Below are positions 5,624 to 6,374 of a stretch of DNA of 6,374 bases, piece by piece. Below the pieces are notes generated by a model. That model was not told the origin of the DNA. It saw nothing but the letters and a program-made list of their open reading frames with translations, and did no database searches. Source of the DNA: Gorillibacterium sp. GTDB lineage: Bacteria; Bacillota; Bacilli; Paenibacillales; NBRC-103111. The position numbers were made by a program, and so were the translations under genes. Position 1 is the stretch's first letter. Each line of letters opens with the position of its first letter. The DNA lies in contig JACMJI010000180.1 in NCBI GenBank assembly GCA_014380705.1, forward strand, positions 1-6,374, read 5' to 3'.

Positions 5624-6127
5624 ATGTTTCATACGATTGAAGATTTTCTCAGCGATTGGAACAATGAGGTCCAAAGCACACAGAGGATTTTGGATGCCTT
5701 AACCGATGATTCTCTGCATCAAGCGGTATCCCTTGACGACCGCACCTTAGGCCGTATAGCCTGGCATCTCGTTGGAACTTTACATGAGATGCTGTCCCGA
5801 ACTGCCCTTACCTTTGACGCTCCGGCGGAAGATGCCCCTGTTCCTGATTCGGCTGTTGAGATCGCAACCGCCTATCGGACAATTAACGAAGCAATGGTTA
5901 ATGCAATCCGCACACAGTGGACGGATGCTTCCTTGAGTGAGACCCATAATATGTATGGGGAAGATTGGCCTAACCATGTGACTTTAAACGTCCTGATCAA
6001 GCATCAAATCCACCACCGAGGCCAAATGACCGTTCTTATGCGGCAGACAGACTTACCGGTTCCTGGCATTTACGGTCCTTCTCGGGAAGAATGGAGCACC
6101 TTCGGCGCAGAGGCTCCAAACATTTAA
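5624..6127 (+). CDS. DinB-family (DinB/YfiT superfamily) four-helix-bundle protein
   Basis: A 167-residue protein, the usual length for the DinB superfamily. Members are four-helix bundles that bind a metal through three histidines; several act as thiol-dependent transferases, and many have no known substrate. The triad is visible: H48 in IAWHLVG, then H127 and H131 in the signature KHQIHHRGQMTVLMRQ (126-141). The conserved acidic N-terminal helix starts with FLSDWNNEV. The C-terminal PGIYGPSREEW also fits the family. The ATG at 5624 follows TAAGGAGG (5606-5613) by 10 bases. No signal peptide or membrane segment is seen, so it is cytoplasmic. It stands alone, with terminators on both sides, and despite its name there is no SOS box by eye. 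The substrate is unknown. Confidence 0.92.
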   Translation: MFHTIEDFLSDWNNEVQSTQRILDALTDDSLHQAVSLDDRTLGRIAWHLVGTLHEMLSRTALTFDAPAEDAPVPDSAVEIATAYRTINEAMVNAIRTQWTDASLSETHNMYGEDWPNHVTLNVLIKHQIHHRGQMTVLMRQTDLPVPGIYGPSREEWSTFGAEAPNI

Positions 6128-6189
6128 CAAAGAATAGGGCTGAGACAGGTTAAGTTCATTAACCAGCCTCCGCCCTATTCTTTGTTAAA
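6123..6189. terminator. Bidirectional terminator with 18-bp perfect stem overlapping the DinB stop codon
   Basis: Positions 6123-6140 and 6172-6189 are perfect inverted repeats of 18 bases (core AATAGGGC / GCCCTATT). Inside, GGTTAA (6148-6153) pairs with TTAACC (6159-6164), flanked by GAG/CTC. The inner stem is followed by TTCTTTGTT on both strands, so it can end transcription from either side. The TAA stop of the DinB gene (6125-6127) lies within the left arm. Confidence 0.75.
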
Positions 6190-6227
6190 AAAGTAGATAT
6201 ATAAGTAATAACGACCAACGATGACTA

Positions 6228-6260
6228 TTTACCCAATAGCAAATTATCGTATACTTAAAT
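6228..6260 (+). promoter_or_regulatory. Candidate promoter of the gene at the right edge
   Basis: TTTACC (6228-6233), 16 bases, TATACT (6250-6255), with the 14-base motif shared with the DinB promoter at 6247-6260. Transcription would begin near 6262, giving a leader of about 53 bases before the GTG at 6315. Confidence 0.45.
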
Positions 6261-6288
6261 CATACATTTTGACAGTGTGCCGCAACCC

Positions 6289-6312
6289 GAAGCTCTTGAA
6301 GGAGGCTTTTTT
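6289..6312 (+). promoter_or_regulatory. Hairpin covering the Shine-Dalgarno sequence, terminator-like
   Basis: GAAGCTC (6289-6295), loop TTGAAG, GAGGCTTT (6302-6309, one bulged G), followed by a run of T to 6312. The Shine-Dalgarno AAGGAGG (6299-6305) lies partly in the loop and partly in the right arm. The structure could limit translation or end transcription in the leader. It may also be chance, because the stem is short. Confidence 0.35.
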
Positions 6313-6314
6313 CT

Positions 6315-6374
6315 GTGAACGATAATCCAGCAGCTGACCATTCCTTTATTTTCGAACATATGTATAATCACTCC
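6315..6374 (+). CDS. Partial CDS (first 20 codons), possibly PAS-domain signalling protein
   Basis: The GTG at 6315 follows AAGGAGG (6299-6305) by 9 bases and opens a frame that is still open at the right edge. The 20 visible residues end FIFEHMYNHS. A phenylalanine-rich helix ending in YNHS or YEHS is common just before the first strand of PAS domains in Bacillota sensor kinases and GGDEF/EAL proteins. That makes a PAS protein a reasonable guess, but 20 residues cannot settle it. That the frame is coding is fairly well supported by its start signals and upstream promoter-like element. Confidence 0.6.
   Translation, partial: MNDNPAADHSFIFEHMYNHS

Noticed and set aside
5456..5674. Minus-strand frame of 72 codons over the terminator and DinB start
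   Set aside because: It crosses the lplD terminator and the DinB promoter, shows no recognisable domain, and has no supported start.
1..6374. CRISPR arrays, tRNA, rRNA, transposase genes or a defence system
   Set aside because: No regularly spaced repeats, no tRNA-like cloverleaf and no transposase or nuclease motifs were seen on either strand.

Overview
The window looks like chromosomal DNA of a spore-forming Bacillota, most likely Paenibacillus or a close relative. Reasons: strong AGGAGG-type ribosome binding sites, mixed ATG/GTG starts, intrinsic terminators, a GH4 enzyme that closely resembles Bacillus LplD, and a LysM protein without a signal peptide, as in spore-associated LysM proteins. 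The taxon is inferred from these traits, not from a marker gene.

Layout from left to right. (1) The minus strand carries the start of a gene that runs off the left edge (1-138, resembling the N-terminus of aminodeoxychorismate synthase component I). It overlaps by 4 bases the stop of an AraC-family regulator (135-986). (2) Just upstream of the regulator, at 1028-1110, lies an operator/promoter module. (3) After about 340 bases without a convincing gene comes a 605-codon gene (1451-3268): three LysM domains, a WD40/TolB-like propeller and a C-terminal domain of unknown function. (4) A 685-base gene-free region follows. It holds a nested inverted repeat, a roughly 190-bp MITE-like palindromic element, a terminator/attenuator-like hairpin cluster, and a second copy of the operator/promoter module (3837-3919). 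(5) That second copy lies directly in front of a GH4 alpha-galacturonidase gene (lplD-like, 3954-5345, with the diagnostic CHEV motif). (6) After a structured 3' region and an intrinsic terminator comes a DinB-family gene (5624-6127), whose stop codon lies inside its own terminator hairpin. (7) The window ends with the first 20 codons of another gene, which has a GTG start and a hairpin over its Shine-Dalgarno sequence.

Functional reading. The AraC regulator and the alpha-galacturonidase probably form one regulatory unit for using pectin-derived oligogalacturonides. The regulator's control region and the lplD promoter share an approximately 80 bp module with a 23 bp identical core, GTYGAA half-sites 22 bp apart, and the same TTGAAG-N18-TATATG promoter. 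The LysM-propeller gene sits between the two module copies and is probably unrelated in function. This suggests either that a duplicated module was split by an insertion, or that a second target gene once followed copy A and was lost. No mobile-element gene, RNA gene or CRISPR array was seen.
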